A stretch of DNA of 40,554 nt. It comes from Chloroflexota bacterium. Its GTDB lineage: Bacteria > Chloroflexota > Ktedonobacteria > Ktedonobacterales > Ktedonobacteraceae. The translations under genes were made by a program, and so were the position numbers. The stretch lies in contig CADDYT010000050.1 of the NCBI GenBank assembly GCA_902810755.1, positions 1 to 40,554 on the forward strand. Direction: 5' to 3'. Of the stretch, positions 1 through 9,522 are shown piece by piece; the first letter of the stretch is position 1; each line of letters opens with the position of its first letter. The notes under the pieces are model-generated. The model saw only the letters and a program-made list of their open reading frames with translations, made no database searches and had not been told where the DNA came from.

Positions 1-2
1 CT

Positions 3-260
3 GCAAAAGCCTCCCATCAAGGCTTTCTGGGTGTCTTCCTCAGCGCCTTTGGCGTGAGTTTCCTGTTTAATCTCGTGGACTGGCTGATCCTGGATTGGCT
101 GATTGTCTGCACCATCACCCCGAGGTTCGTGGTGATCCCTGGCACAGAGGGGATGGCAGGCTATAAAAACTATGCCATGCACTTCAAAGGGTTCCTCGTT
201 GGAACAGGAGTTTCTGTAGTGATGGGCGTTCTCATCGCTGCGCTCGTGGTATCTGTGTAG
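3..260 (+). CDS. Membrane protein, 3' end only
   Basis: The reading frame is open from the left edge of the window to a TAG at 258-260, so this is the C-terminal part of a longer gene. The visible 85 residues hold two hydrophobic stretches (about residues 10-38 and 65-85) separated by a polar loop, and the protein ends in a membrane helix. An internal GTG at 54 could serve as a start, but the frame carries the same hydrophobic character upstream of it, so a truncated gene is the better reading. I do not recognise the family. It converges on the nucleotidyltransferase gene that ends 21 bases downstream on the other strand. Confidence 0.6.
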   Translation, partial: AKASHQGFLGVFLSAFGVSFLFNLVDWLILDWLIVCTITPRFVVIPGTEGMAGYKNYAMHFKGFLVGTGVSVVMGVLIAALVVSV

Positions 261-281
261 ACAGAAAGGCCTCCCGCCCGT

Positions 282-755
282 TTACTTCTGTGCTGAGAGG
301 GCTTGCTGCAACATCTGGGCTCGTTCGAATCGACCCAACTTCCGATACGCCTGGGCCTCATACTCTAGAGAGAGGACCGGAATGTCCATCTCCTCGAACG
401 CCACATAGCGCTTCTGACGATCCAGGTCGACTGGGTCTTCCCACCTGCCATCCGAGAGTCGCTTCTGGAGGTTGCCCATCAGCTCAACCGTGATGTCGTC
501 AATCAGCATGGCTCCAAAGTGGGAGCGGAGGCGCTCAGTGGAGGAAAACGCCACCTTCCTTATTATATATGGTGCGAAGCGGCGTTCAATCTCGTAGGCT
601 CCCGCTTCGTCCGTCTGGATGTCAATATCATGGGGTGTGAGAGGCAGCCCCTGAAGGGCAAAGCTCAGGCTGCCTGTCACCACCCAGTTGATCCCGCTTC
701 CTGCAAGTTCAGTGTAGAGCTTGCGAAGCACGGTGCTGAACGCTGGCTCGATCAT
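282..755 (-). CDS. Small nucleotidyltransferase, cassette A
   Basis: The 157-aa protein has the signature of the DNA polymerase beta-like nucleotidyltransferase superfamily: Gly28-Ser29, then Asp43 and Asp45 in HDIDI, the expected metal-binding pair. Members transfer NMP groups to small molecules, RNA or proteins, and some are antitoxins or toxins. The substrate here cannot be read from sequence. The ATG at 755 is preceded by AGGAGG nine bases upstream; a longer frame up to 815 lacks such a site. It is the last gene of a minus-strand run (regulator, unknown protein, O-methyltransferase, this gene), 49 bases after the methyltransferase. A near-copy sits at 17432-17941, also at the end of a regulator-enzymes run, which argues that it has a role in the cassette. 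Confidence 0.8.
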   Translation of the reverse strand: MIEPAFSTVLRKLYTELAGSGINWVVTGSLSFALQGLPLTPHDIDIQTDEAGAYEIERRFAPYIIRKVAFSSTERLRSHFGAMLIDDITVELMGNLQKRLSDGRWEDPVDLDRQKRYVAFEEMDIPVLSLEYEAQAYRKLGRFERAQMLQQALSAQK

Positions 756-804
756 GCCTTGTGTTCCTCCTGTCTCACAGTACCCTGGTGAAAGCAATGC
801 TGAA

Positions 805-1860
805 TTACACGGCAACCCCCTCTATGATACGATGGCTGGAAGCCGTTGGCACAATACGCCGCAATGCAAAGCCGGACCGTTCCAGCAGCGTGCGATACTG
901 CCGCTCGGTCCTTTCGCGGCCATAGGTATTGAGCAGCAGTTCCAGGTCAATGAACGCTCCAAAGGTCGGTGCATGGCTCTCGGGAAGCACCAGTTCGGCA
1001 ATCAGCAGCTTCTTGCCCGGTCCCAGCACGCGCCGGCAATTGCCGAGAATCGTCAGGCAATGTGGATCGTCCCAGTCATGCAAGATCTGTTTGAGGATAC
1101 ACGCGTCGACTGCTGGAGAGGAAGGAAGAGACTCAAAGAAGTCTCCCGTCATCACGCAGTATCGCTCTGCTAGACCAGCCTGTGCGATCAGTTCTTTCGC
1201 CCCTTCAACTGCCTGAGGATGGTCGAAAAGGACTCCTTGCAGTGTGGGATGTGCTTGCAGGATTGCCAACAAGAAGGTTCCCTGTCCACCACCGACATCC
1301 ATGAGGGTTTGGATACCAGAGAAATCGTAGGCTTGCACAATAGCCGTATTGATCGTGTGGGAGAAGGCGCTCATGGCTTGATGGAAGATCGCGCCCTCGT
1401 CGGGTCGATCTTCCGCCAGGTACTGCCAGCAACTTTTCCCAAAGAGGTGATCGAAAGCTGGCTGTCCTGTGTGGATACTGTAGGCAAGCTCGCCCCAGGA
1501 GCGATGTTCCCATTCCGATCCAAAGAGCCGTGCCATCGCATACATCGAGCCGGGAATGTCCTGGCAGAGGTACTGGGATAACGGCGTTTGCGCGAAGCGG
1601 CGCTCTTCGAAAGCGACATCTGTCTCCATCTCCTCAAAGAAGCCAACGGTGGTCAGAGCACGGAGCAACCGGTAGAGCGAGTCCGGGTGCGTCTGTGTCG
1701 CTGCTGCCAGTTCTGCAATGCTTTTGGGGCCATCTTGCAGGAGATCGGCAATGCCATAATAGGCCGCCACTTGAATGGAGGAGGCAATCCAATCATTGAG
1801 GACAGCCATGCCGAAGACCTGCTGTGGTAAGGCGAGAGAAGCGTGTGATTTTTGCGCCAT
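805..1860 (-). CDS. SAM-dependent O-methyltransferase (Methyltransf_2 type)
   Basis: The 351-aa protein has the full layout of the class of O-methyltransferases that act on natural products such as polyketides, hydroxyneurosporene and phenylpropanoids. An N-terminal winged-helix dimerisation domain (about 1-120; note TQTHPDSLYRLLRAL) is followed by a Rossmann SAM-binding domain with DVGGGQG at 188-194. The expected catalytic His is His261 in ILHDWDD. Length is normal for the family. The ATG at 1860 has AAAGGA upstream; the frame extends further to 1947 but overlaps the preceding gene and has no site there. It lies four bases after the 148-aa gene, so they are probably co-transcribed. The methyl acceptor is unknown and no core biosynthetic gene is in the window. 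Confidence 0.85.
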   Translation of the reverse strand: MAQKSHASLALPQQVFGMAVLNDWIASSIQVAAYYGIADLLQDGPKSIAELAAATQTHPDSLYRLLRALTTVGFFEEMETDVAFEERRFAQTPLSQYLCQDIPGSMYAMARLFGSEWEHRSWGELAYSIHTGQPAFDHLFGKSCWQYLAEDRPDEGAIFHQAMSAFSHTINTAIVQAYDFSGIQTLMDVGGGQGTFLLAILQAHPTLQGVLFDHPQAVEGAKELIAQAGLAERYCVMTGDFFESLPSSPAVDACILKQILHDWDDPHCLTILGNCRRVLGPGKKLLIAELVLPESHAPTFGAFIDLELLLNTYGRERTERQYRTLLERSGFALRRIVPTASSHRIIEGVAV

Positions 1861-1864
1861 CTGC

Positions 1865-2311
1865 TTATCCTTTCTGTTCCAAAGAATCGTGGTGAGGGAT
1901 GCGTGTCGCCTGGGCGGTGGTCTTGTTCGTTTGCAGGTGCGTGCCATCCGTGCTGTACACCACTCCTTGCCCTGAAGCCGTAAAGGAGGTGCCGTCTTGA
2001 TTCAAGCTGCCCTGCGCCGTGACGAGGACGTAGCCGCTACAGGTTCCATCAGCACGATACTTGAGTAGTTCCGTGAAGCTGATGGAGATGGCATCTGAGC
2101 CATCAGAGCGCCAGGTTCCGGCCCCAGGGTACGGGAGCAGGATGAGAAACGTGTGATCGGGTGCGAAGATGACCCGGTTCCTTTCTACCTGCCCCTGTAA
2201 CGGCCCTTCATGAAAGGTGACCGTCATCTGCCAGGCTCCGATCAGCTTTGCCTCTGTCTCGGCGGAGCGAGGCATGGTATTCGGGGGTGTCTCATGCTCA
2301 TGTGTCGCCAT
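1865..2311 (-). CDS. Protein of unknown function, 148 aa
   Basis: I do not recognise this family with certainty. The central part (about residues 20-115) alternates short hydrophobic and polar strands with Gly and Asp turns (GAWQMTVTFHEGPLQG, then TFLILLPYPGAGTW, then FTELLKYRADG), which suggests a small beta-barrel such as a calycin-like or lipocalin-like fold that binds a small ligand. There is no signal peptide or membrane segment. AAGGAGG lies 14 bases before the ATG, a long spacing, so the internal Met13 could also be the start. It is the first enzyme-side gene of cassette A, 229 bases after the large regulator and four bases before the O-methyltransferase, so a role with that enzyme is likely but inferred. 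Confidence 0.65.
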   Translation of the reverse strand: MATHEHETPPNTMPRSAETEAKLIGAWQMTVTFHEGPLQGQVERNRVIFAPDHTFLILLPYPGAGTWRSDGSDAISISFTELLKYRADGTCSGYVLVTAQGSLNQDGTSFTASGQGVVYSTDGTHLQTNKTTAQATRIPHHDSLEQKG

Positions 2312-2540
2312 CGTGATTGCTCTTTCCTCCTTCTATCTCATTCAGAAAGAATCAGGTTTTCCATCTCCTCTGCTCAGAGTCTACCTGCAAGAGCCGTATA
2401 CGACATCGGGAGATCAACCTATTTATCGGGTTCTGCGAAAAGAGGTAAACGCCGTACAGGAGGGCCATTCCCTAGGCGATAGCACGTCAGTGTTGAGAGT
2501 GACAGCGTGGAGCATGAGGGAAGAACAGGACAGGATGCCG

Positions 2541-5468
2541 CTAGACGAGGTGGTGTTCGTGCGCATAGTGCATCGCGGCATGGCGTGAGGGAAGATGGAG
2601 TTTGCTATAGATCGAGCGCAGGTGGGCGTCAACCGTGCGCGGGCTGATGACCAGCGCCTCAGCAATCTGGGCATTGCTGAGCCCTTGTGCGACCAGGCGC
2701 AGCACTTCCCCCTCCCGTTCAGTAAGTCCAGGTGGTGGAGGTGCCATCCGTTCCTGGCGAGCGTGCGTCTTGTGCGAAGGGTGGGGCTGATCAGAGAGCA
2801 CCGGTTGCTCTTGCACGGCAAGGGCTTGCTCAGGCGTCATCGTGCATCCCTCGGCCCAGGCTTTGGCAAACGCCTTTTCGCCGAGCCTGGTATGAGCAAC
2901 GCTTACCAGCCGCTCATAGTCGGCACGCTCAGCAGAGGTGCGCTCGAAAGGCAGGAGGAGTGGAGGATGCGGTTTGCTCGGAACGAACAGGGATGCGGCG
3001 GCTCCCCAGAGCCGTGCCGCCCAGCGTGGTTTTCCCTGCCTGGCGACCGTTCCTCCAAATCCTTGTAGACAGTAGATGATACCCTCCGTATCATTGACCT
3101 GCCGGAACAACGCCACACTGTCCCGGCACAAGGTAGATGCCTCTGCCTCCTTGCCTTCCATCAGAGCAACTCTTGCCAGGTAGGAGAGGACATGAGCGGC
3201 GCGATGCTGCTCCCCTACGGCTCTGAAGAGGCCGAGACTCTCTTCGAAGTGTGAGCGCGCTTGCGTGATATCACCCTGGACAAAGGCAAAGCGTCCCAGC
3301 AGGTAGCACCCAATGGCTGAGGCTATCTTGTAGTTCGTGTCCTCAGCGACTGCCAGACCTTCCCTGATGAGGGCAGATGCCTGAGCCTCCTCACCTTGAG
3401 CAAACAGGACACGTCCCAGGTGGAAGCAGGCCCAGACGAGATCTTCATCGTTCTGCATGTCCTTGAAGAGTGCCAGGCTCTCCTCCAGGGGGGAGCGGGC
3501 TGCTGCATAGTCGCCTTGCTCGATCGCAACCAACCCGAGAAAGAGGAGGAGGTAGGCAAACGTTCTTTTGTCGCCGATTTCCCTGGCGTATATACGACTC
3601 TCTTCGAGGAGCGCGCGAGCCAGAGGATTGCTGTCCCTCTGCAAAGCCAACCAACTGATCAGCCAGGGCATGGCCGACATCATGCCGGGTGCATATCTCG
3701 CCTCCTTGGCCTCTTGATAGAGCCGCAAGCACTGCTCATACAGCATCTCGGCCTGCTCCATATCGCTCTGATGAAAGGCCAGCCATCCCGCCCCGCTCAG
3801 CGCTTTGATGCGCACGAGCACAGGGGCTCCTTCACTGTTCGCCAGTGCCCGCTCCAACCAGGCGCGTCCTTCATCAATCGACCAATGCACGACCGAGAAA
3901 TGGACCAGAGCTGCCGCCAGGCGCAAGGCCATCTCTCCTTTGGGCATGGCCTCCTCATCAAGCGTGCCATCCGGCTGCTCCACAGACCAAGCAAGCGCGG
4001 TGCGCAGGTTATCACGCTCCCGTTCCAGCAGGTCGAGCCAGCGCATCTGCTCTGCTCCAAACAGGTGGGTCTCGGCCTCCTCTGCCAGCCAGACGTAATA
4101 CTGGGCGTGAGCGCGCCGGGCCAGTTCCATTTCTCCATAGGCGGAGAGGCACGCTAAGCCGTATTCGCGGATGGTTTCGAGCATGAAGAGCCGCCGCTCA
4201 CCCATCTCTTTACTGCCCTGTGCCGCCTGGGAGAGCATGTGCTTGTCCAGCAGCGAGGTGATCCCATCCAACACCGAGGCATCCTCCATGCCTGTCAGCG
4301 TGCGCGAGACAGCCTCGACCGCCTCTAGTGTGCAGCCGCCGGTAAACACGGAGAGCACACGAAAGAGGCGTTGTTCTGTCTCCGAGAGCAAGTCATAGCT
4401 CCACTCGAGCGTATTGCGCAGGGTCCGTTGCCGTTCAGGCAAATCCTGTGGTCCCCCGGTCAACAGCTGCAAGCGATGCTCTAGACGTACTTTCAGGACG
4501 GGGAGAGAAAAGAGCTTGAGCCGGGCGGCCGCTAACTCAATTGCCAGGGGCAAGCCGTCGAGGCGGCGACAGATATCTGCGACCAGCGGAGTTGTCTCGT
4601 GTGTCAGAGTAAAGTTGGCGTCGATCTCTCGTGCCCGTTCGATGAACAGAGCGACTGCACCAGCGCGAGCGACCACCAGGCTTTCAGTAGAATGGAGTGG
4701 GTCGGGCAGCTCCAGCGGTTGGAGGGCAAACACCCGTTCGGCGCGCACACGCAACACTGCCCGGCTCGTCACCATGATCTTCAAATGAGGACAGGCGGAC
4801 AGCAGCTCCACCAGCAGCGGAGCTGCTGCGGCGACCTGCTCAAAGTTATCCAGCAGGAGCAGGAGATGGTGCCTTCTGAGAGCCGCTTTCAGATACGCCA
4901 ACGGCGGTTGCGTCCCCATATTTTGCAAATGGAGGGTGTGAACGACGGTGGGGAGCACGAGTTCGGCATCCTGCAGTGGAGCAAGCGAGACAAAGCAGAC
5001 CCCATCGGTGAAGTCCTCCTGGACCGCGCTGGCAATGTGCAAGGCGAGGCGTGTCTTTCCGACCCCTCCCGGGCCGGTGAGGGTGAGCAAGCGCACCTCT
5101 GCTTGTCGCAACAAAGCACACACTTCGGCAACCTCCTGCTCTCTTCCAATGAGGGGAGTGAGTGGCAAGGGAAGCTCGGCAGAAGGTCTGGATACACGCT
5201 CCTCAGGTTGTGTTTCATCGGTGGAAGGAAAGAACCCCAGGTCCTCGGGTGTTTTTCCGAACAGTTCGCACAACCGCTCACGGAAGTAGAGGCTCGGGAC
5301 TGACACGCCGGTCTCCCAGCGCGAGACCTCGATGGCACTCGTGCCGATCATCGTTGCCACGTAGACCTGCGTCCAGTTCTTCTGGAGACGATGCGTTTTT
5401 AACCGTGTATTCGGGACACGCTCTGCTTTTATCCTGTTCCGCTCAGATGCCTGCTGTGCGTTGCTCAT
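2541..5468 (-). CDS. XRE-STAND(NB-ARC)-TPR-LuxR transcriptional regulator
   Basis: This 975-aa protein has four parts in order. An XRE/Cro helix-turn-helix covers about residues 20-75. A STAND-class NB-ARC ATPase follows, with Walker A GPGGVGKT (Lys138), Walker [11 protein letters not shown] and the [13 protein letters not shown] region. TPR helices run over about 450-830. A LuxR-type helix-turn-helix forms the last 62 residues ([17 protein letters not shown]). Such proteins are ATP-switched regulators in which TPRs sense a ligand or partner; here DNA-binding domains sit at both ends. The gene is read away from the MFS exporter and heads cassette A. The 881-aa protein at 21170-23815 is a clear paralog without the LuxR end. 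The ATG at 5468 matches the paralog's start; the ribosome site (GAGAGG) is weak. Confidence 0.9.
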   Translation of the reverse strand: MSNAQQASERNRIKAERVPNTRLKTHRLQKNWTQVYVATMIGTSAIEVSRWETGVSVPSLYFRERLCELFGKTPEDLGFFPSTDETQPEERVSRPSAELPLPLTPLIGREQEVAEVCALLRQAEVRLLTLTGPGGVGKTRLALHIASAVQEDFTDGVCFVSLAPLQDAELVLPTVVHTLHLQNMGTQPPLAYLKAALRRHHLLLLLDNFEQVAAAAPLLVELLSACPHLKIMVTSRAVLRVRAERVFALQPLELPDPLHSTESLVVARAGAVALFIERAREIDANFTLTHETTPLVADICRRLDGLPLAIELAAARLKLFSLPVLKVRLEHRLQLLTGGPQDLPERQRTLRNTLEWSYDLLSETEQRLFRVLSVFTGGCTLEAVEAVSRTLTGMEDASVLDGITSLLDKHMLSQAAQGSKEMGERRLFMLETIREYGLACLSAYGEMELARRAHAQYYVWLAEEAETHLFGAEQMRWLDLLERERDNLRTALAWSVEQPDGTLDEEAMPKGEMALRLAAALVHFSVVHWSIDEGRAWLERALANSEGAPVLVRIKALSGAGWLAFHQSDMEQAEMLYEQCLRLYQEAKEARYAPGMMSAMPWLISWLALQRDSNPLARALLEESRIYAREIGDKRTFAYLLLFLGLVAIEQGDYAAARSPLEESLALFKDMQNDEDLVWACFHLGRVLFAQGEEAQASALIREGLAVAEDTNYKIASAIGCYLLGRFAFVQGDITQARSHFEESLGLFRAVGEQHRAAHVLSYLARVALMEGKEAEASTLCRDSVALFRQVNDTEGIIYCLQGFGGTVARQGKPRWAARLWGAAASLFVPSKPHPPLLLPFERTSAERADYERLVSVAHTRLGEKAFAKAWAEGCTMTPEQALAVQEQPVLSDQPHPSHKTHARQERMAPPPPGLTEREGEVLRLVAQGLSNAQIAEALVISPRTVDAHLRSIYSKLHLPSRHAAMHYAHEHHLV

Positions 5469-5549
5469 CCATCTGGCCTCTCAACCATGCCATCAAAACG
5501 CGCGCTTTCTCTGCCCAGATGCAGAGCAAAGGAGAGAAAACGTGAGAAG

Positions 5550-5617
5550 ACATGTTAAGTGCTTGATAAGTTCCTTGTTCCATTTTGGAGTATACTCTAT
5601 GCCGTCACAGGAGTAAA
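5550..5617 (-). promoter_or_regulatory. Putative promoter of the cassette A regulator
   Basis: On the minus strand TTTACT and TATACT are separated by 17 bases, which gives a possible -35/-10 pair reading toward the regulator and predicts a leader of about 110 bases. The -10 lies in the perfect palindrome AGTATACT (5589-5596). ACATGTTA (plus-strand reading) is at 5550-5557. The same two words occur in the same order upstream of the paralogous regulator at 23815. Assignment is by eye only. Confidence 0.35.
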
Positions 5618-5810
5618 GCAAGCAAGAAAAGGAAGACCTTCTCTATGCAGTGAGTTTTCATCTGGTTCTCCGTGGTGAGCAGTCCTCACTTCCAGGCGTG
5701 CCTCTCCTTTGGAAGGCTCACTGGTCCGGCTGCTCATGACTTTGAAGAAGTCCTCAACCGGGAGGCGTTTGCCTCCTGGCAGTGCTTTGCAGAAACGGAG
5801 AACCTTTCCC

Positions 5811-7097
5811 ATGAAACAACACAACCAGCATGATCACTCAGTTCCTCCCGGCATGCCAACAGATGGTATTCCAGGTCCTGATACCAACGCAAGCAGGACT
5901 GTTGCGAGGGGTCCGCGCAGCTTCTTTGCGCTCTGGGCTGCCTCTGGGGCGAGCTACTTCGGCTTTTGGGCGATGCAGGTGGCGCTGGCGATCCTTGCCA
6001 CGTCCCTGACCCGCTCGCCACTGCTCGTGTCCGGCATCACCTTCGCGCTGACGGTTCCTTCCTTCGGGTTTGGTCTGGTCGCCGGGGCGCTCGTTGATCG
6101 GTACGATCGCCGGCAGATGCTGCTTGGTATCGCCCTCCTCCGCGTGCTGGCATTTGGCCTTCCTCTGCTGGCAGCGCTGTTCGGATCTCTCAGCTTACCG
6201 TTGCTCTACGGGACTGCTTTCGTCCTGGGGATGACCCAGACGTTGGAGGAACCTGCTCTTGCCGCTGCCGTGCCCATGATCGTGCCAGCGGCTCTGCTTG
6301 AGCGAGCCAATACCTGGCTGACCGGCGCACAGAATCTGATAGAGCTACTCGCCTTGCCACTGGGTGGTCTCTTCGCCAGTGTCAGCAGTGCTCTGGCGTT
6401 GGGTGTCGGTGAGGGATGTACTCTGGCTTCATGCGTCGCACTGCTTGTCCTGCGCGGGGCTTTCCGCCCGCCACACATCAGCAAGCGCCATCTACTGGCG
6501 GAACTCCACGAGGGAGTGCGCTTTCTGTGGCACCAGCCAGTGCTGCGCGCCCTTGGCCTCATGGCTGGGGTGATCAATGCCTGCTGGGGAGCCTACCTTG
6601 CACTGCTGGTACTCTATGCGGTTGCTCCCGGCCCGGTCGGACTCTCGGCTCCTGGCTACGGCCTCCTCGTCATGTGCGGCAGTGCCGGGGGAGTACTCGG
6701 CACGCTGCTGGCGCTACTGGTGCAACGTTGGCTGGGACGGCGCTGGGCGATCGGCCTCAACATCCTGGGCAATGCGGTGATGTTTGCCGCGCCTGCGCTC
6801 TCGACCAATACCTGGATCATCGGTGGGGCGGCACTGCTCGGCGGCATGGCTGGACCGTTATGGACCATTGCGGTGGCGTCTCTAGTGGGGCGCACGGTCC
6901 CTCATCAGTTGCAGGGACGGGCCAATGCGGCCTATCGCTTCCTGGGGAATGGGTTGGCTGCCGTTGGACCACTGCTCGGTGGCATGATGGCACAACTCTG
7001 CGGGCTCCGCGCAACCTTCGCGCTCTGCGCCGGCCTGACCCTGCTTATGCTCCTGCCATTCTTCCAGGTCGTGACAGAGGAGGCCATGCAGCCGTAG
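5811..7097 (+). CDS. MFS exporter
   Basis: This 428-aa protein is a major facilitator superfamily transporter of the EntS-like (MFS_3/MFS_5) drug or siderophore exporter type. It has about twelve hydrophobic helices, and the cytoplasmic loop motif between helices 2 and 3 is recognisable (GALVDRYDRRQML). A polar N-terminal tail of about 38 residues, rich in His and Pro, precedes helix 1. The ATG at 5811 has GGAGA nine bases upstream; the frame extends back to 5709 without a convincing site. The gene is divergent from the cassette A regulator, an arrangement common for a regulator and the exporter it controls, so a product or substrate of cassette A may be its cargo. That link is inference. Confidence 0.85.
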   Translation: MKQHNQHDHSVPPGMPTDGIPGPDTNASRTVARGPRSFFALWAASGASYFGFWAMQVALAILATSLTRSPLLVSGITFALTVPSFGFGLVAGALVDRYDRRQMLLGIALLRVLAFGLPLLAALFGSLSLPLLYGTAFVLGMTQTLEEPALAAAVPMIVPAALLERANTWLTGAQNLIELLALPLGGLFASVSSALALGVGEGCTLASCVALLVLRGAFRPPHISKRHLLAELHEGVRFLWHQPVLRALGLMAGVINACWGAYLALLVLYAVAPGPVGLSAPGYGLLVMCGSAGGVLGTLLALLVQRWLGRRWAIGLNILGNAVMFAAPALSTNTWIIGGAALLGGMAGPLWTIAVASLVGRTVPHQLQGRANAAYRFLGNGLAAVGPLLGGMMAQLCGLRATFALCAGLTLLMLLPFFQVVTEEAMQP

Positions 7098-7618
7098 GAT
7101 ATTCCATGCTCCTCGGTTGCCATCGCCGTACAGTTGGCGTGGAGAGCTGCGAGCAGTTGCCCGTATGCCTTCTCCCGGTCTCTGAGAGCCCGGAGGGTAT
7201 CCCCTGTAGCGCTCGTTCCATCACATTCCACAGATAAGCAAGCGCCTGCTTGCCTTCGCGGGTAGGGGAGATCGCTGCGCGACTCCTGATAGAGCACACC
7301 AGAAAGAGGGAGCACATCGCCGCCGCAATGGCTTCCACTACCTTTGGTTTTTTCCTGAAATGGTGTCTGACATGGGACGCCTCATCATATGATGCTTGAA
7401 AGGGGGTCAGCCTCTTTGGAAAATAGCCTGACGAAAAGCCATACATGAAGAACCAGAGAGGAAGCTTGGGGATCGGTAGCGACCTGATTGTCAGACAGGA
7501 GGAACCGATCTTGTCTGACAGCTCGGCATGTCGCGTTTCTCCTGTCAAACACGGCTAGCCGTTCAAGAACATCTGTGCTACAATAGCAACAGCGTGTTCT
7601 GTCGGTGGTCCCGGGTGA
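7098..7618. other. Intergenic stretch with inverted repeats
   Basis: I see no convincing gene here. Minus-strand frames are open but have no ribosome site, and their composition does not look coding. Near the right side is a perfect 9-bp inverted repeat, TGTCAGACA at 7490-7498 and TGTCTGACA at 7513-7521, and a second pair GACAGGAG (7495-7502) with CTCCTGTC (7540-7547). These could be operator sites for the SMI1-like genes downstream or remnants of decayed DNA. Confidence 0.4.
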
Positions 7619-7678
7619 TCCTGTCTCAGTAGCCTTAGACAGGAATGGTATGGCGGTGCGCTCGATCGCCGGACCTCG

Positions 7679-8233
7679 TTGCAACTCCACCCCGATCACC
7701 CGCAGCGCCTGCACTTTGCCTACCCATCGGCAAGCGAGATCCTATTGCAGGCGACCGAAGTAGCCCTCGGCTTTCCCCTGCCTTCGCTGCTCCGGTTGCT
7801 CTATGCTGAGGTCGCCAACGGCGGCTTTGGCCCAGGGGCAGGCATCTGCGGCGCACAGGGCGGCTACGGTTCGCGCCTCGACGAACCTGCCCAGACCATT
7901 GTGGACGACTACCGCTTCCACTGTCAGGTTGGCTACGCCAACAGGGAACACCGCGCGCCGGTACGGCTCGTTGACCTGGCCGACTACGCCGAACATTGGC
8001 GACCCTCAGCCGATGGTACAAGAGTGCTCCTACTCCCTTCTGCAGTCTGGCCAGAGCAACTGCTCTCGCTTGAAGATTTGGGCTGCTGCATGCAAGCCTG
8101 CCTGGACTGCAAGACAGGGCGCGTGCTGTGCATCGCGCCCTCAGACAATGACGAGGAGTACGAACTCGGGCCAATCGCTCCCTCGTTGGAGGAATACGTG
8201 GAGCGTTGGCTGCGTGGAGAGGTGATGCCATGA
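7679..8233 (+). CDS. SMI1/KNR4-like protein, first of tandem pair, start unclear
   Basis: The protein matches its neighbour at 8230-8937 through most of its length (GFPLPSLLRLLYAEVANGGFGPG against GFPLPPLLRALYAQVANGGFGFG) and has the SMI1/KNR4 features: an LP.LLR.LY..VANGGFG core, a conserved Asp-Leu-Ala-Asp-Tyr block and a C-terminal EEYVERWL. Members are often immunity proteins against polymorphic toxins. The 5' end is a problem. The best start is TTG at 7679 with no ribosome site, and the frame is open back to 7619 with residues resembling the neighbour's N-terminus (EWYGG against QWYGP) but with no ATG or GTG. The gene may be 5'-truncated. It overlaps the next gene by four bases (ATGA). 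Confidence 0.65.
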   Translation: MQLHPDHPQRLHFAYPSASEILLQATEVALGFPLPSLLRLLYAEVANGGFGPGAGICGAQGGYGSRLDEPAQTIVDDYRFHCQVGYANREHRAPVRLVDLADYAEHWRPSADGTRVLLLPSAVWPEQLLSLEDLGCCMQACLDCKTGRVLCIAPSDNDEEYELGPIAPSLEEYVERWLRGEVMP

Positions 8234-8937
8234 GCGAGGATATCTCTACCGTCTTGTTTGAGCGCATTCGCCAGCGCTGCAGACAACTCCAGTGGTACGG
8301 CCCGGACGACGAAAATATCAACTGGGTGGAGGAGCGCTACGATCCGGCCTCCGATCCTGGGGGGAGACTGCACGCTCGCCTCGCCGCCCGTGCCCCCTAC
8401 AAACTGGGCTTCGAGTATCCTCCGGCGACGGAGGAGCAATTACTGGCCTCCGAGTCTGTCGTCGGTTTTCCACTGCCACCGCTCCTCCGCGCACTCTATG
8501 CCCAGGTCGCTAACGGCGGCTTTGGCTTCGGCTATGGGATACGTGGAGCGATAGGCGGCTTCGATGGACGTGGCAGCGGCACCATCGTGGAGCAGTACCT
8601 GGCCTGTTCCTCTGGCGACGAGGTTCACCTGATCGATCTGGCCGACTACGATGACCAGTGGGAAGAGGTAACCGGCGAGTGCCGTGACCAGGTGATCAGG
8701 ACCTTTCGGCACCTGATCCTTCCCGCTCACCTCTGGCCGGAGCGCTTCCTACCCATCTGCAATTGGGGCTGTGGCATCGAATCCTGCCTGGACTGCGTGA
8801 GGGGTGGCGTCTACCGGGTAGGGGTGACGAAAGAGGAAGGTCACCTGATCTCGTTACAGACCACTTCTTTCCAGGAGATGCTGGAGCGCTGGCTCTCCCT
8901 GCCCTTTGACAGCCCAGTGTTGCTCCGCGGCTACTAA
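8230..8937 (+). CDS. SMI1/KNR4-like protein, second of tandem pair
   Basis: This 235-aa SMI1/KNR4 family protein starts at the ATG that overlaps the stop of the preceding paralog (ATGA at 8230-8233), so the two are translationally coupled. The conserved core GFPLPPLLRALYAQVANGGFGFGYG lies at about residues 75-100, with LIDLADYDDQW, WGCGIESCLDC and a C-terminal EMLERWLSLP block after it. In bacteria the family covers many immunity proteins for contact-dependent or polymorphic toxins, and also some regulatory proteins. No toxin gene is next to the pair, so either the pair is an orphan immunity set or it has another job. It carries about 60 N-terminal residues more than its neighbour. Confidence 0.8.
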   Translation: MSEDISTVLFERIRQRCRQLQWYGPDDENINWVEERYDPASDPGGRLHARLAARAPYKLGFEYPPATEEQLLASESVVGFPLPPLLRALYAQVANGGFGFGYGIRGAIGGFDGRGSGTIVEQYLACSSGDEVHLIDLADYDDQWEEVTGECRDQVIRTFRHLILPAHLWPERFLPICNWGCGIESCLDCVRGGVYRVGVTKEEGHLISLQTTSFQEMLERWLSLPFDSPVLLRGY

Positions 8938-9052
8938 CACTTACTCGGCACACAGGTTGGCAGTCCATGTGTAGTAGGGAGGGCCACCGTATGGATGACA
9001 GAAAGCATCTCATAGCAACTGATCCCAGTACAGGGAAAGAAGAGGGAGAGCA

Positions 9053-9334
9053 GTGAAGGATAAGACTCTCAAAGAGGTAGCCATCTACGTCGAGACCGAG
9101 CGCATAGCAGAAGTCATGCGTGTTTTGCCGTTGCCCTTTCAGGTCGCGCCGTTTCCGTTTTTTGATTCGCCATCTGGACCACGAACCAGTGTGTTACGCT
9201 ATAGCGGCGTGTGGACGGATGAACAGCAACAGATAGCTCGCCGCTTGCTTCATGAGCGGGTCATCAAACGTGTTTCTAGCCATTGGAGTCATCAGCGCGA
9301 TGGACGTAGTGATGAGACAAACAACCAGGAATAA
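9053..9334 (+). CDS. Small hypothetical protein, 93 aa
   Basis: A short soluble protein starting with GTG at 9053 and preceded closely by GAGGGAGAG, a good ribosome site. The sequence has a beta-alpha-beta look (TLKEVAIYVETERIAEVMRVLPLPFQV) and ends in a charged, low-complexity tail. I do not recognise a family. It follows the SMI1-like pair by 115 bases on the same strand and may be co-transcribed with it. The 190 bases after it, up to the IS701-like element, hold nothing I can name. Confidence 0.5.
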   Translation: MKDKTLKEVAIYVETERIAEVMRVLPLPFQVAPFPFFDSPSGPRTSVLRYSGVWTDEQQQIARRLLHERVIKRVSSHWSHQRDGRSDETNNQE

Positions 9335-9522
9335 GTCGGCAGCCTGAGAAGCTCCTGGCCAGGATGCTGAGAGCGTGTTTCCGACTGGCAGGCGCTCAGG
9401 TGAAGCTCTTGCAGCAAGTACTGTCACTTCTTGTAGTGTCGAAGCAAGAGGAACTCTCATCTCAGAATCCCCACGACGTTCAATGTGATGCACATGAGGC
9501 AGAGTTCCATTTTTCTTTGATG

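Noticed and set aside
7045..7548. Minus-strand 167-codon frame after the MFS gene
   Set aside because: It overlaps the end of the MFS gene antisense, has no convincing ribosome site, and only short patches look coding; a decayed gene is possible but cannot be supported.
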